Part shown: positions 34,784 through 42,733 of the stretch, one piece after another | How positions within the stretch are numbered: the stretch's first letter is position 1 | Layout of the letters: every line of letters begins with the position of its first letter | Assembly: GCF_016908375.1 (NCBI RefSeq) | Contig: NZ_JAFBDS010000014.1 | Span: forward strand, 1-50,065 | From: Amphibacillus cookii | GTDB taxonomy: Bacteria; Bacillota; Bacilli; Bacillales; Amphibacillaceae | Length of the DNA stretch: 50,065 nt | Reading direction: 5' to 3' | The notes under the pieces: model-generated | Told to the model about the DNA's origin: nothing | The model's database searches: none | Seen by the model: only the letters and a program-made list of their open reading frames with translations | Made by a program: the position numbers and the translations under genes

Positions 34784-35824
34784 ATGGAATTACAACTTGG
34801 AATAGCTATATGCTTCATATTAGCTTTAACTATAACCCCTATTGTGAAAAAAATAGCTTTTATAATTGGAGCTGTTGATAGACCTAATAATAGAAAAATT
34901 CATGCTAAAATTATGCCTAGATTAGGTGGGTTGGCAATATTTTCAAGTTTTATGATAGGCTTCTTCATTTTCAATCCTGACAGTCCCTATGTTTGGTCGA
35001 TTTTAATTGGTGCGATTTTAATCACCGCTATTGGCATCATAGATGATGTTTATGAGCTAGCTGCTCGATATAAATTTTTCGTTCAAACTATCTCTGCATT
35101 AGTTGTTGTATTGGGTGGTGTTGAAATTACCTACGTAAATTTACCTTTTGATTATGCAATTGATTTAGGGTATTTAAGTATTCCTATTACAGTCCTATGG
35201 ATCGTTGGAATTACCAATGCAATTAATTTGATTGATGGTTTAGATGGACTAGCCGCTGGTGTATCAACGATTGCACTTATTACGATAGCTGGTTTAGCTT
35301 TATCGCTAAGCGATATGTTTGTTGCGTTTGTTAGTTTATTATTGATTGGAAGCACACTTGGATTTCTTGTGTTTAATTTTCACCCAGCAAAAATATTTAT
35401 GGGTGATACAGGTGCGTTATTCTTAGGTTACATGATTGGTGTTCTTTCGGTATTAGGATTTAAGAATGCAACCTTATTTTCCTTAATTGTGCCAATTGCC
35501 ATACTAGGGGTGCCGATTTTAGATACAATTTTTGCAATTATTAGGCGTGTGGTGCATAAAAAGCCATTATATGCACCAGATAAAATGCATTTGCACCATT
35601 GCTTATTTAATTTAGGTTTTAGTCATCGCCAAACAGTTATTCTCATTTATGCTATGAGTGCTTTGTTTAGTATAGCTGGTGTTATTTTTAATCAATCAAC
35701 AATGTGGGGAACGACGATTACTTTTTTTTCTATGAGTGTATTAATTGAGCTTGTTGTAGAAATGACAGGACTTGTAAGTGAGAACTATCGACCTTTATTA
35801 AACCTATTAGGAAAAAGAAAGTAA
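34784..35824 (+). CDS. tagO: Undecaprenyl-phosphate GlcNAc-1-phosphate transferase TagO
   Basis: Starts wall teichoic acid (and possibly other glycopolymer) synthesis by transferring GlcNAc-1-P to undecaprenyl phosphate at the inner membrane face. 346 residues with about 11 helices. MraY/WecA motifs D-D, N-L-I-D-G-L-D-G-L-A, N-F-H-P-A-K-I-F-M-G-D-T-G-A and H-L-H-H are present. ATG 34784 has GAGGAGG upstream. It is monocistronic, with a 180-base leader region and a strong terminator. Confidence 0.95.
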   Translation: MELQLGIAICFILALTITPIVKKIAFIIGAVDRPNNRKIHAKIMPRLGGLAIFSSFMIGFFIFNPDSPYVWSILIGAILITAIGIIDDVYELAARYKFFVQTISALVVVLGGVEITYVNLPFDYAIDLGYLSIPITVLWIVGITNAINLIDGLDGLAAGVSTIALITIAGLALSLSDMFVAFVSLLLIGSTLGFLVFNFHPAKIFMGDTGALFLGYMIGVLSVLGFKNATLFSLIVPIAILGVPILDTIFAIIRRVVHKKPLYAPDKMHLHHCLFNLGFSHRQTVILIYAMSALFSIAGVIFNQSTMWGTTITFFSMSVLIELVVEMTGLVSENYRPLLNLLGKRK

Positions 35825-35830
35825 TTACAC

Positions 35831-35872
35831 AAACATTCAAGTGCGCTCAGGCGGCTTGAATGTTTGTTTTTT
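35831..35872 (+). terminator. Rho-independent terminator after tagO
   Basis: Stem AAACATTCAAG with CTTGAATGTTT and a T-rich tail. Confidence 0.9.
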
Positions 35873-35897
35873 ATGCGTTTATTTTATTCAACATCTT

Positions 35898-36290
35898 TTA
35901 ATTTAAAATGTAAAATAATACGATAACGATAGTTCCGAAAGCTTCTGTAGCCATGTACCACACGACTGAAAATCTTAATCTTATGATTGGTGCCCTCAAT
36001 TCGCCCAGTTTTGTATGGATAGCGGAAGCTGTTCGCAATGTATGGTAAATGCTTTTGTTTAAACGTAGATAGGTTTTGTATACGTCGTTGATTGGTAAAG
36101 TGACCTGGGAGCGTTTTTTATAACAAAAGCCTCTTTCTTCATAGCACGTGCAAGCGCCTGGTGTATATGTGAGTGTGCCCTTTTGCATAACGACACGGCT
36201 AGTCTTTCTTTTCCCCTCGAGACGGATTCGTTTTAAACGTAATTGTATGATGAGTGCTTTCTTTCCTGGATAGGTTTTCGTCGACCTTAA
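35898..36290 (-). pseudogene. Remnant of an ISL3-family transposase
   Basis: On the minus strand, 36188 downward encodes an N-terminal zinc-finger-like piece (G-T-L-T-Y-T-P-G-A-C-x-C). Then, after a large internal deletion and a frame change, about 36060-35900 encodes the C-terminal transposase end (Y-K-T-G-R-I-E-G-T-N-H-K-I-K followed by H-G-Y-R-S-F). ISL3 transposases have about 400 residues, so only the ends survive. It lies directly downstream of tagO and beside an R1 repeat. Confidence 0.7.
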
Positions 36291-36318
36291 TTCTACAAGA
36301 ATTGCCCTTGCCTTCTAT

Positions 36319-36555
36319 ATCTACACGTATATTCATAGGGATTCGGTCAAGAAGTGACAAGATATCTCCAGGAATAGCACGAGCTGAAGATCCACTCAGA
36401 AAGCTATCTTTGCTATACTTAGTGGAAGGGAAGATTAGACTAAACTCGTCACGTCGTGTAACAACGTCTAACCGACCTACATCCTGTGTAAGCCCGAAGC
36501 TGTGCCTGTGGAAAGCAAACTTTGCATGACCGAACCCATTTCTATAATTAGAGAA
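36319..36555 (+). repeat. R1 repeat, copy 4, degraded and carrying R3 (copy 3)
   Basis: The outer ends match the flanks of the copy at 28583: ATCTACACGTATATTCATAG at the left and GACCGAACCCATTTCT plus AGAGAACTATGAG at the right. GCACGAGCTGAAGATCCACT is conserved. The central hairpin is broken and about 36441-36500 holds an R3 unit starting AGACTAAACTCGTCACGTCG. Confidence 0.65.
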
Positions 36556-36585
36556 CTATGAGTTTCCTGTTGTACAACCTCTAGA

Positions 36586-37740
36586 CTATTGATTATAAAT
36601 GAATTGAATAATTTTTTGACTTGAATCACCCGTTGAATATTCATTCCATTTTTCCGAAAATAATCGAACCTTTTCTAAATCAAAAGTATTTTCTTTAATT
36701 ATTCTGATAATATCACTTGTATTGCTAGCGATAGGACCAGGTACATTTTGGCGATAGTCTTCCCAAAACCCTCTTTCTTTCTGATATGCCTTCAAATCAT
36801 AACTATAAAAAATCATTGGTTTTTTTAATATAGAAAATTCAAACGGAATAGAAGAATAGTCCGTAATTAGAATATCTGTAATGGTTAACCATTCATTTAC
36901 ATTAACTGCATTTGAAGCATCAATGATAAATTCATTATTGATGAATTTGCAATGCTTCCGTACAGCTGGATGTAATTTCAGAATAAGTATATGACTATCT
37001 TTAAGTTCTTGAGATAAACGATTAATATCTAATTGAACACTGGCCTGAATTAAATCATCATTTCGAAATGTCGGGGCATAAAGTATAATTTTCTTATTTT
37101 TAGCAATGGGATATTGTTTCAATAACTTTACTTTAGTTTTAGTGATTTTCTCTTGATCAAAAAAGAAATCGGTACGTGGTATGCCAGTTCTAACTATACT
37201 ATTGTTAGATAAATTAAAGCTTTCTTTGAAGATATTTGACATTTTTTCTGAACCTACTACTACATAATCAAAGCGATTATATACATTATAAAAACGCTTT
37301 TGGGCGCTCTTTGTTCTATTCTTAATCGAAGGATCTTTAAGTCCAAATTTTTTAATTGCTCCAGCAGCATGCCAAAGTTGAACACATTTAACGTTATGTT
37401 TGAAACGCATAACACTTAAGCACCCAAAGTAATTATCTAAAAAGATGACTTTTGACGTTGCTAAATGGTAAATCGCTCGAATAAAATGAACAATATTGTA
37501 ATCCTCAAATGGTAATACAGTTTGCCGTTTTATATTTTGAAAAGAAATTCGACAGCTTGAGCTTGTTAAAACAATAATTTGATCATTAGTTAATTCTAGG
37601 CAGGCACGTCTTACATAATCAATATTATCACCGAACGAAGCTAAGAAAGTTGTTTTTTGTTTTTGTGGGAAAAGTTTAAAAATCATGAATAAAACATGAC
37701 AAATAAACAAATAGCTAGAGATAATTAATTCTCTAGCCAT
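36586..37740 (-). CDS. tagB: Teichoic acid glycerophosphate primase TagB
   Basis: Adds the first glycerol phosphate from CDP-glycerol to the ManNAc-GlcNAc-PP-undecaprenol linkage unit at the inner membrane face. 384 residues, near the B. subtilis size (381). An N-terminal hydrophobic stretch (about 5-22) is followed by the CDP-glycerol glycerophosphotransferase domain: Q-L-W-H-A-A-G, G-I-P-R-T-D, Y-A-P-T-F-R, L-K-L-H-P and T-D-Y-S-S-I-P-F-E. It overlaps tagD by eight bases. IS remnants lie on both sides of the tagD-tagB pair. Confidence 0.88.
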   Translation of the reverse strand: MARELIISSYLFICHVLFMIFKLFPQKQKTTFLASFGDNIDYVRRACLELTNDQIIVLTSSSCRISFQNIKRQTVLPFEDYNIVHFIRAIYHLATSKVIFLDNYFGCLSVMRFKHNVKCVQLWHAAGAIKKFGLKDPSIKNRTKSAQKRFYNVYNRFDYVVVGSEKMSNIFKESFNLSNNSIVRTGIPRTDFFFDQEKITKTKVKLLKQYPIAKNKKIILYAPTFRNDDLIQASVQLDINRLSQELKDSHILILKLHPAVRKHCKFINNEFIIDASNAVNVNEWLTITDILITDYSSIPFEFSILKKPMIFYSYDLKAYQKERGFWEDYRQNVPGPIASNTSDIIRIIKENTFDLEKVRLFSEKWNEYSTGDSSQKIIQFIYNQ

Positions 37741-38131
37741 TGTTCACAGTTTGCATATCTTTTTTGATTTTTGTGGTAGAAATACCAATCGTACGCGGTA
37801 AGTAAATAACTTCACAATAGTCTTTCAAAAAATCAAATTTACCGTGCCAATCATCTCCCATTACAAAAGTATCTATATGATGTTTTCTAACATCATCGAT
37901 TTTCTGCTCCCATTGATGCTCAGGAATTACCTGATCGACATATCGAATAGCTTCTAATATCATTTTACGTGTTTCAAAATTGTGATATGCTTTCTTACCT
38001 TTTATGGCATTAAATTCATCTGAAGATATAGCAACAGTTAAATGATCACCTAATGCTTTTGCGCGGCGTAAAATATTGATATGACCGTGATGTAACAAGT
38101 CAAATGTACCGTATGTGATTACCTTTTTCAT
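37733..38131 (-). CDS. tagD: Glycerol-3-phosphate cytidylyltransferase TagD
   Basis: Makes CDP-glycerol from CTP and sn-glycerol 3-phosphate, the precursor for all TagB/TagF-type enzymes here. 132 residues with G-T-F-D-L-L-H-H-G-H (HxGH nucleotidyltransferase motif) and R-T-I-G-I-S-T-T (RTxGISTT motif). AGGAGG lies upstream on the minus strand. It is followed by tagB with overlap, and the two form one operon. Confidence 0.96.
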   Translation of the reverse strand: MKKVITYGTFDLLHHGHINILRRAKALGDHLTVAISSDEFNAIKGKKAYHNFETRKMILEAIRYVDQVIPEHQWEQKIDDVRKHHIDTFVMGDDWHGKFDFLKDYCEVIYLPRTIGISTTKIKKDMQTVNNG

Positions 38132-38423
38132 GTGTATCCTCCTATAATATAGATAGCTAATTGGCTTAAATATTATGGCATCTTTATTATCTGTTATTTA
38201 TTTATTTTAATCCATTTATTCTTGATTTACAAGTATATATATATAGTTTTAATAAATATTGGTTATGACTCAGTTAATTATATATTTTGTTTTTTATGGG
38301 ATAATAAAAACCGGATCTACGTCTAATGTTTGGGTAGGGGTACTTTCTCCGAAGCATCTACGTGTTTATATTGAGGGGGAAGTCATACGCGTAGACTTCA
38401 TCAAGCATATCGTTTAAAGTCAA

Positions 38424-38654
38424 ATGCATGTATTCAAACAATTACTTTTAGGAAAAGGACTCGTTTACGCAAAAAAACAGAAAGCGTATCTGATGAATGT
38501 AATATTAGATGGTAACTTAAATTTATCTAATAATTTTGCGGAGCGTACCATTCGCTCTTTCGATGTTGAATGGAAAGCTTGGTATTTTTTTACGATAGCT
38601 ACATTAAAAGATTATAACGTAATTCTTATAGAATCAAAAGCTTTGGGAGACTGA
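38424..38654 (+). pseudogene. Remnant of an IS66-family transposase
   Basis: The 76-residue frame carries the IS66 C-terminal signature (L-S-N-N-F-A-E-R-T-I-R-S-F followed by W-K-A-W-Y-F-F). A full-length IS66 transposase has about 500 residues, so this is a terminal fragment. Upstream 38290-38423 may be further decayed IS sequence. The 38132-38906 gap between tagD and tagA holds no other gene. Confidence 0.72.
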
Positions 38655-38687
38655 AGAAGAAGGTCTTGTGGCAATAGAAATGTAGAA

Positions 38688-38712
38688 GGTGGTGGGAGCA
38701 TAGCCCACCACC
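38688..38712. repeat. Short perfect inverted repeat near the IS66 remnant
   Basis: GGTGGTGGG and CCCACCACC flank seven bases. It is followed by GCATTTGACAAAGAACCC, a string also seen near 28830 (CCATTTGACAAAGAACC). It is probably part of a decayed mobile element end. There is no T run, so a terminator is unlikely. Confidence 0.5.
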
Positions 38713-38906
38713 GCATTTGACAAAGAACCCAATTCATCTGAGAACCTTGTAACTAGGAAGCCGGGAATGATGGTGTTTACAAAAGCTGCCGTATGGCAAG
38801 GCTTTCAACACTAAATAGCGATAAACCATTTTAAAATTCTACTGTACTGACTAAGATCAAACTCGTAACCTATCATTCATTATTATGATAGAATGGGAGG
38901 CAAGTG

Positions 38907-39632
38907 TTAATACTTATTGATTAAAATCCGTAAAAGAAACTCAAATACTTTTATAATTCTTTTCCATCTTTGTGGTTGCTTAATTAGCCTATAAAGCCAT
39001 TCTAAATTAAATTTAATCCAAACATTTGGTGCTCTCTTTACTTCCCCCGCAACTACATCAAAACTACCTCCTACTCCCATAAATGTTCCTTTATCAAATC
39101 GATTAATATATTGAGCAATCCACTGTTCTTGTTTAGGCATTCCTAATGCAACAAAAATGAAATCTGGATTTGACTGCTTTATTTTTTCACAGATAGTCTC
39201 ATCATTTAATTCAAAAAAACCATGATGATGTCCGGCAACTATTAATTTAGGGTAACGTTGTTTGATTTTTGAAACAACCCTTTGATTCACCTCAGCATTA
39301 GCTCCTAAAAAATAGCAACTAAGTTCCATAGCTTCAGCATATTCCACAAGCGATAACATCAATTCGTAGCCAGGTATTCTTTCCGACAAGGATTGTTTTA
39401 AACGTTTTGATGCAAGTACTACTCCAATACCGTCAGCGACAATATAGTCAGCACTTAGTACAGCATCTTTATAACGCTTGTTCGCTTTTGTTAACATAAC
39501 AATTTCAGGGTTTGCAGTTACAATAAACTGTTTTTTTCCACTATCAATATTTCGATATAAGTCCTCATTTAGCAGTTCTTCTTTAGTCTTATTAATAAAA
39601 GGTATATCCATTATTTCAACTTGCTCAGTCAT
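38907..39632 (-). CDS. tagA: N-acetylmannosaminyltransferase TagA (GT26)
   Basis: Adds ManNAc from UDP-ManNAc to undecaprenyl-PP-GlcNAc, completing the linkage-unit disaccharide. About 241 residues. WecG/TagA/CpsF motifs are T-A-N-P-E-I-V, A-D-Y-I-V-A-D-G-I-G-V-V, R-I-P-G-Y-E-L and G-M-P-K-Q-E-Q-W-I. ATG 39632 is chosen for the GGGAG site upstream; a TTG at 39680 overlaps the tagH stop. UDP-ManNAc comes from mnaA at 5940. Confidence 0.94.
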   Translation of the reverse strand: MTEQVEIMDIPFINKTKEELLNEDLYRNIDSGKKQFIVTANPEIVMLTKANKRYKDAVLSADYIVADGIGVVLASKRLKQSLSERIPGYELMLSLVEYAEAMELSCYFLGANAEVNQRVVSKIKQRYPKLIVAGHHHGFFELNDETICEKIKQSNPDFIFVALGMPKQEQWIAQYINRFDKGTFMGVGGSFDVVAGEVKRAPNVWIKFNLEWLYRLIKQPQRWKRIIKVFEFLLRILINKY

Positions 39633-39676
39633 TATCTCTACTCCCAACAGTTCGAGCTTATATAAAAAAGCAGAGG

Positions 39677-40474
39677 TCAACTTAGCCCAACATTCTTATC
39701 GCTTAACATCTCTTTTTTATATGCTTTTTTCTCTGTTTTTGTCATTTTCTTGTACTTTTTAAGAAATTCCTCATAATGTAAGACCACATCGTCAGTAGGT
39801 CCATATTCTTTTAATTTGCCATACTCCAACCACAAAATTTTATCACAAAACGTTTTAACCTGATTTAAAGAATGACTGACAAAAATCATGGTTTTCCCTT
39901 GAGATTTAAACTCTTCCATTTTCGTTAAACTTTTTTCTGCGAATGCTTTATCACCAACGGATAACGCTTCATCAATGATTAAGATATCTGGATCAATAGT
40001 TACAGAAATAGCAAAACCAAGCCTCGATTTCATCCCACTAGAATACGATTTTACCGGCTGATCAATAAATTCTTCTAATTCTGAAAAGTCAATGATTTCA
40101 GCTTCCATATATTTAATTTCTTTTTTTGAGAAACCAAGCATTAAACACTTCAATTCAATATTTTGCCTGCCAGTCAAATCACCTTTCAAACCTGAAGCCA
40201 CAGCAATAAGTGAAGCTTGTCCAGTCAACTTAACTTCGCCCATGGTTTGTGGAACAATGCCAGCTATAATATTTGATAATGTTGACTTCCCAGATCCATT
40301 AATCCCTAAAAAGCCAATAACATCACCTTGATTAGCAACAAAGTCAATATCTTTTAGTGCCCAAAAGTCTTTACCATAACTTTTAGGTAAGATTAAGTCT
40401 TTAATTCGTTCTTTAGAATTACTATATAATTTATACTTCTTTGATACATTATAAATTTCAATTGATTTAGTCAT
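39677..40474 (-). CDS. tagH: Teichoic acid export ABC transporter ATPase TagH
   Basis: Energises export of completed teichoic acid with TagG. 265 residues, like the short S. aureus TarH and without the C-terminal extension of B. subtilis TagH. Walker A G-I-N-G-S-G-K-S-T, signature S-Y-S-S-G-M-K-S-R-L, Walker B I-L-I-I-D-E-A-L-S-V-G-D and the H-loop S-H-S are all present. It follows tagG after 12 bases. Confidence 0.95.
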   Translation of the reverse strand: MTKSIEIYNVSKKYKLYSNSKERIKDLILPKSYGKDFWALKDIDFVANQGDVIGFLGINGSGKSTLSNIIAGIVPQTMGEVKLTGQASLIAVASGLKGDLTGRQNIELKCLMLGFSKKEIKYMEAEIIDFSELEEFIDQPVKSYSSGMKSRLGFAISVTIDPDILIIDEALSVGDKAFAEKSLTKMEEFKSQGKTMIFVSHSLNQVKTFCDKILWLEYGKLKEYGPTDDVVLHYEEFLKKYKKMTKTEKKAYKKEMLSDKNVGLS

Positions 40475-40486
40475 GATATCCCTTCT

Positions 40487-41311
40487 TTATACAAAGTCAA
40501 TAAAGTGTTTTCTGAATTTCAGATGAAGAAATGCTCCAAATGAAAATAGCATGGACGTGATGAACCAAAAATACAGTGTGTATGGCCAAAATTCAACAAG
40601 ATGCCAGCCCAAGCCAAAAAAGCTATAACGATATCCTTCGATTAGGTAATACAAAGGGTTCAACTTTATTATAGTGTCAATAATATCATTCTCAATGGTG
40701 CCGATATTCCATAAGATTGGAGAGATGTATAGGCCCATTCTCAAGATTGACTGTAAGAACATTTGTACATCCCGAACAATCGTTGATAAAGTAGACATAA
40801 CCAATGCTAATGAAAAAGTAAAAGCAAATAATCCAAATAAATAATAAACAAATTGAACATAGTATATATTGACATAGTAGCCTGCAACATTAAGAATTAA
40901 AATCGTTATTATAAACATACCAATATGCGTATAATAACGCCCCATCACAATATAATTCGGTATAATACTCATCGGAAAGTTCATTTTCGATAACATTTTT
41001 ATCCGTGTGTATATTGCTTTGGACCCCTGTATAATTGATTGATAAAAAAAGAGCCAGATAATCATTCCAATTATCATCCAATAGATGAAAGGAACGTGTA
41101 AGTTTTCTGCTAACTCTATATCTTCTCTTTGACGAATACCATAGCCAAATACAAACCAATAGATTGCAATTTGAAAAACAGGATTAATTAATTCCCATGC
41201 CATCCCAAGGTAATTATCATTATTTTTACTCTTCAATTCATACACTGAAAGACGTCTAATTAAATAGAAGTATTTAAATTGTTCTGTTAATATAGTTAAC
41301 GCAGATTTCAT
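40487..41311 (-). CDS. tagG: Teichoic acid export ABC transporter permease TagG
   Basis: Six-helix ABC-2 permease, about 274 residues from ATG 41311. This start gives a B. subtilis-like N-terminus (L-T-I-L-T-E-Q-F-K-Y-F-Y-L-I-R-R-L-S-V-Y) behind AAGGTAGG; the frame is open to 41380 but has no better site. It is the first gene of the minus-strand unit tagG-tagH-tagA. The 144-base gap to the divergent gene at 41525 presumably holds both promoters, though I see no clear consensus. Confidence 0.94.
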   Translation of the reverse strand: MKSALTILTEQFKYFYLIRRLSVYELKSKNNDNYLGMAWELINPVFQIAIYWFVFGYGIRQREDIELAENLHVPFIYWMIIGMIIWLFFYQSIIQGSKAIYTRIKMLSKMNFPMSIIPNYIVMGRYYTHIGMFIITILILNVAGYYVNIYYVQFVYYLFGLFAFTFSLALVMSTLSTIVRDVQMFLQSILRMGLYISPILWNIGTIENDIIDTIIKLNPLYYLIEGYRYSFFGLGWHLVEFWPYTLYFWFITSMLFSFGAFLHLKFRKHFIDFV

Positions 41312-41524
41312 TTTTCTACCTACCTTAAATTTTGCTTCAAATACTTCTTGCATTATACTAGTTATTTTAGCAAAAGACAATCAACTCTTTTGTTTAAGTG
41401 TACAAAAATTTAACATTAAAAGAATTTACCTTCATTTAAATTTAGTGTATCTTTATATTATTACTTATATTAGTGCAAACTAAAACTTGTACGTCTTTAG
41501 TATCGACAGGAGTGTTAACTATCC

Positions 41525-42691
41525 ATGAATGGCACAATAAAATTATCCCGAGTAACACATATTTATATCATCTTGTTACTTTTACTTAATATATTTAGCC
41601 TAAGCACAGTTGAATCATTAAGAAGTATCGGACGCCTATCTATTCAAACCTCGTTAATTAGTTTCGTTATTATTTTTGCAGTTTATTTAATGCGAGGTTA
41701 TTATTCATCTAAGTTAATGTTTGTTTACATAACTGTATTTCTATTTATTAAAGTACAAATCATAAGCTTTATAGTAAATAACGATTCAGGTTATCTTTTA
41801 TTGTTCAATGTTATAGCTACATTCATCTTTATTATTTTGTCTGTACAAGTTAAATGGGATCGTTATTTATTTATTGGTCTTGGTTACGTCATATCGTTGC
41901 TTATTATTTTACTATTTATTGATTGGAACACAGCGCAGTACACTACACATCGTTTCCAGAGTATATTTAGAAATCCTAATGCCTTGGCTATTTTTATTTT
42001 TTGTTCATTATATTATCAAATAATGGCTGCGTATGCTGTTAAAAAAATAGCATTGAAGATATATTTTTTGTTGATTTTATCAGTAAGCATCGTATTATTA
42101 CTTTTTACAAATTCTCGATCAGTTTTAATTGCAATTGGAATTATTATAATTGTTACGATCGTACAAATGTATAAGCCTAGAATATTGAAATATCTATTTT
42201 TAGCTGCAATGTTTTTTAATGCCAGCTTTCTATTTATTTATGTGAAGCTATACAACACAGCCATTGGTGATTTCATTAACAATATATCCTTGGCGTTATT
42301 TGATAAAAATTTCTTTAGTGGGAGGGAAGACATTTGGTATAATGTCTGGCAGCATATTGAACAGTCTTTCTTAATAGGATTCGGTATTAGTGCAAATGCT
42401 CGTTCACTAAATGAATCCGGTTATACGACACACAACCAGTACCTTCAAACATTTTTAGAGACGGGGATCCTTGGTTTTATCGTTTTTGTCTTTTTTTTAT
42501 TCGCCATATGGAGGTTATTGTTAAATAGTCAAAATAGTCTTGAAGGACGATTGTCCACAAGTTTCTTCATAGGAATCCTTATATATAGCAGTTTTGAATT
42601 AACTCTATTTCAAAATAATTTTCAAATTGGACTCCTTCAATGGGCGATCATTGCGACAGGAATTGATCTTAGAAATAAAAGAAATAATTAA
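41525..42691 (+). CDS. O-antigen ligase/polymerase-like membrane protein
   Basis: 388 residues with about 11-12 membrane helices and a periplasmic-type loop (about 255-300) that includes S-G-R-E-D-I-W and G-F-G-I-x-x-N, then T-H-N-Q-Y-L-Q-x-F-L-E-T-G-I-L-G. The last is the typical Wzy/WaaL family segment. It could polymerise or ligate sugar repeat units. It is the second such domain in the window, after the fusion at 31372. AGGAG precedes the ATG. It is followed by a CDP-glycerol transferase gene. Confidence 0.8.
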   Translation: MNGTIKLSRVTHIYIILLLLLNIFSLSTVESLRSIGRLSIQTSLISFVIIFAVYLMRGYYSSKLMFVYITVFLFIKVQIISFIVNNDSGYLLLFNVIATFIFIILSVQVKWDRYLFIGLGYVISLLIILLFIDWNTAQYTTHRFQSIFRNPNALAIFIFCSLYYQIMAAYAVKKIALKIYFLLILSVSIVLLLFTNSRSVLIAIGIIIIVTIVQMYKPRILKYLFLAAMFFNASFLFIYVKLYNTAIGDFINNISLALFDKNFFSGREDIWYNVWQHIEQSFLIGFGISANARSLNESGYTTHNQYLQTFLETGILGFIVFVFFLFAIWRLLLNSQNSLEGRLSTSFFIGILIYSSFELTLFQNNFQIGLLQWAIIATGIDLRNKRNN

Positions 42692-42733
42692 AATAATTTA
42701 TACATACACTTAACTTTAGAGAGGATGTTTGTG

